Source: DASQPR01 sp035713725 (GTDB lineage: Bacteria > Actinomycetota > Actinomycetes > Mycobacteriales > Micromonosporaceae). From it: a stretch of DNA of 15,029 nt. How positions within the stretch are numbered: the first letter of the stretch is position 1; every line of letters starts with the position of its first letter. The notes beneath the pieces were generated by a model that was not told the origin of the DNA, did not search any database, and saw only the letters and a program-made list of their open reading frames with translations. The position numbers and the translations under genes were made by a program. The stretch lies in contig DASTMZ010000084.1 of the NCBI GenBank assembly GCA_035713725.1, forward strand, positions 1-15,029, read 5' to 3'. This document shows, piece by piece, positions 14,799-15,029 of this stretch.

Positions 14799-15029
14799 TT
14801 ACAAATCTGACGCGCCGCCCGTGGCGACATGCTGCCGGGCTCGCGACACGCGATCAGCGAACGCCGTGCCCAGATCCGAATGGCGAGAACCAAGAAAGCG
14901 AACCCATTCGTCAGCAACCGCAAATACCGCAGACGTGATCTTCTCGCGCTCCCACGGCTGCGTACCCTCTTCAAGGCGCTGCCAGGTGAGATGCGCAAGG
15001 TGCTTGTTGATGCGATCGCGTTGACTCTC
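14799..15029 (-). CDS. C-terminal part of an unrecognised protein, cut by window edge
   Basis: The minus strand is open from the window edge (15029, first codon in frame) to TAA at 14801-14799, giving 76 residues. The peptide is soluble and mixed-charge and looks like a genuine helical C-terminus, with INKHLAHLTWQRLEEG early, EREKITSAVFAVADEWVRFL in the middle and a polar end. I do not recognise the family. By hand count about 27 of 76 codons end in A or T, much more than in ppdK or dusB, and the stop is TAA, so the gene may have been acquired horizontally or belong to an AT-richer accessory segment. The 142 bases between its stop and the YrdB-like ATG hold no supported gene. Confidence 0.65.
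   Translation of the reverse strand, partial: ESQRDRINKHLAHLTWQRLEEGTQPWEREKITSAVFAVADEWVRFLGSRHSDLGTAFADRVSRARQHVATGGASDL

Noticed and set aside
14821..15024. Plus-strand 67-codon open frame at the right edge
   Set aside because: It is antisense to a better minus-strand frame and is rich in Cys/Arg/Ser with no ribosome binding site or domain.
1..15029. Search for defence islands, toxin-antitoxin pairs, CRISPR arrays, insertion sequences or prophage
   Set aside because: No nuclease, transposase, integrase, helicase or regularly spaced repeats were seen; dgt and Nudix genes can occur in defence contexts but here look like housekeeping genes.

Overview
The window is dense, very high-GC bacterial chromosome. 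It uses GTG starts, Ala/Arg-rich products, GC-ending codons and ATGA or longer overlaps, which points to an actinobacterium (Actinomycetota). No rRNA, tRNA, CRISPR array, transposase or phage gene was seen. Most of it is housekeeping or metabolic content. Accessory-looking DNA is confined mainly to the last ~1.4 kb.

Layout, left to right. (1) 1-850, minus: an aldo/keto reductase cut by the window edge. (2) 1044-2101, minus: an azlC-azlD branched-chain amino acid exporter pair. (3) 2205-3498, plus: an uncharacterised protein whose end overlaps the start of a Nudix hydrolase. (4) 3421-9588, minus: a run read in the order ppdK (pyruvate phosphate dikinase), two paralogous tandem-GNAT acetyltransferases joined by an ATGA overlap, then dgt (dNTP triphosphohydrolase). 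The dgt and Nudix genes converge and overlap tail to tail over a strong perfect hairpin. (5) 9846-13626, plus: an MFS exporter (divergent from ppdK), dusB (tRNA-dihydrouridine synthase), an isochorismatase-family cysteine hydrolase and a single-domain GNAT. (6) 13571-15029, minus: a run of small genes made up of a small membrane protein, a small unrecognised protein, a YrdB-like (DUF2568) membrane protein and the 3' end of an unrecognised gene. The last of these has clearly AT-richer third positions than the rest.

Functional themes. ppdK controls the pyruvate/PEP node. The Nudix protein and Dgt both act on nucleotides or nucleotide derivatives. Three acetyltransferase genes and an isochorismatase-like hydrolase suggest small-molecule modification without known substrates. 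Linkage of ppdK, dgt and dusB is, from general knowledge, a familiar actinobacterial neighbourhood, so the inserted GNAT pair and MFS gene are the variable part. I found no convincing new multi-gene system. The best leads are the uncharacterised gene coupled to Nudix, the terminator embedded in overlapping coding ends, the duplicated GNAT pair with a 21-bp tandem repeat, and the small-gene cluster at the right end.
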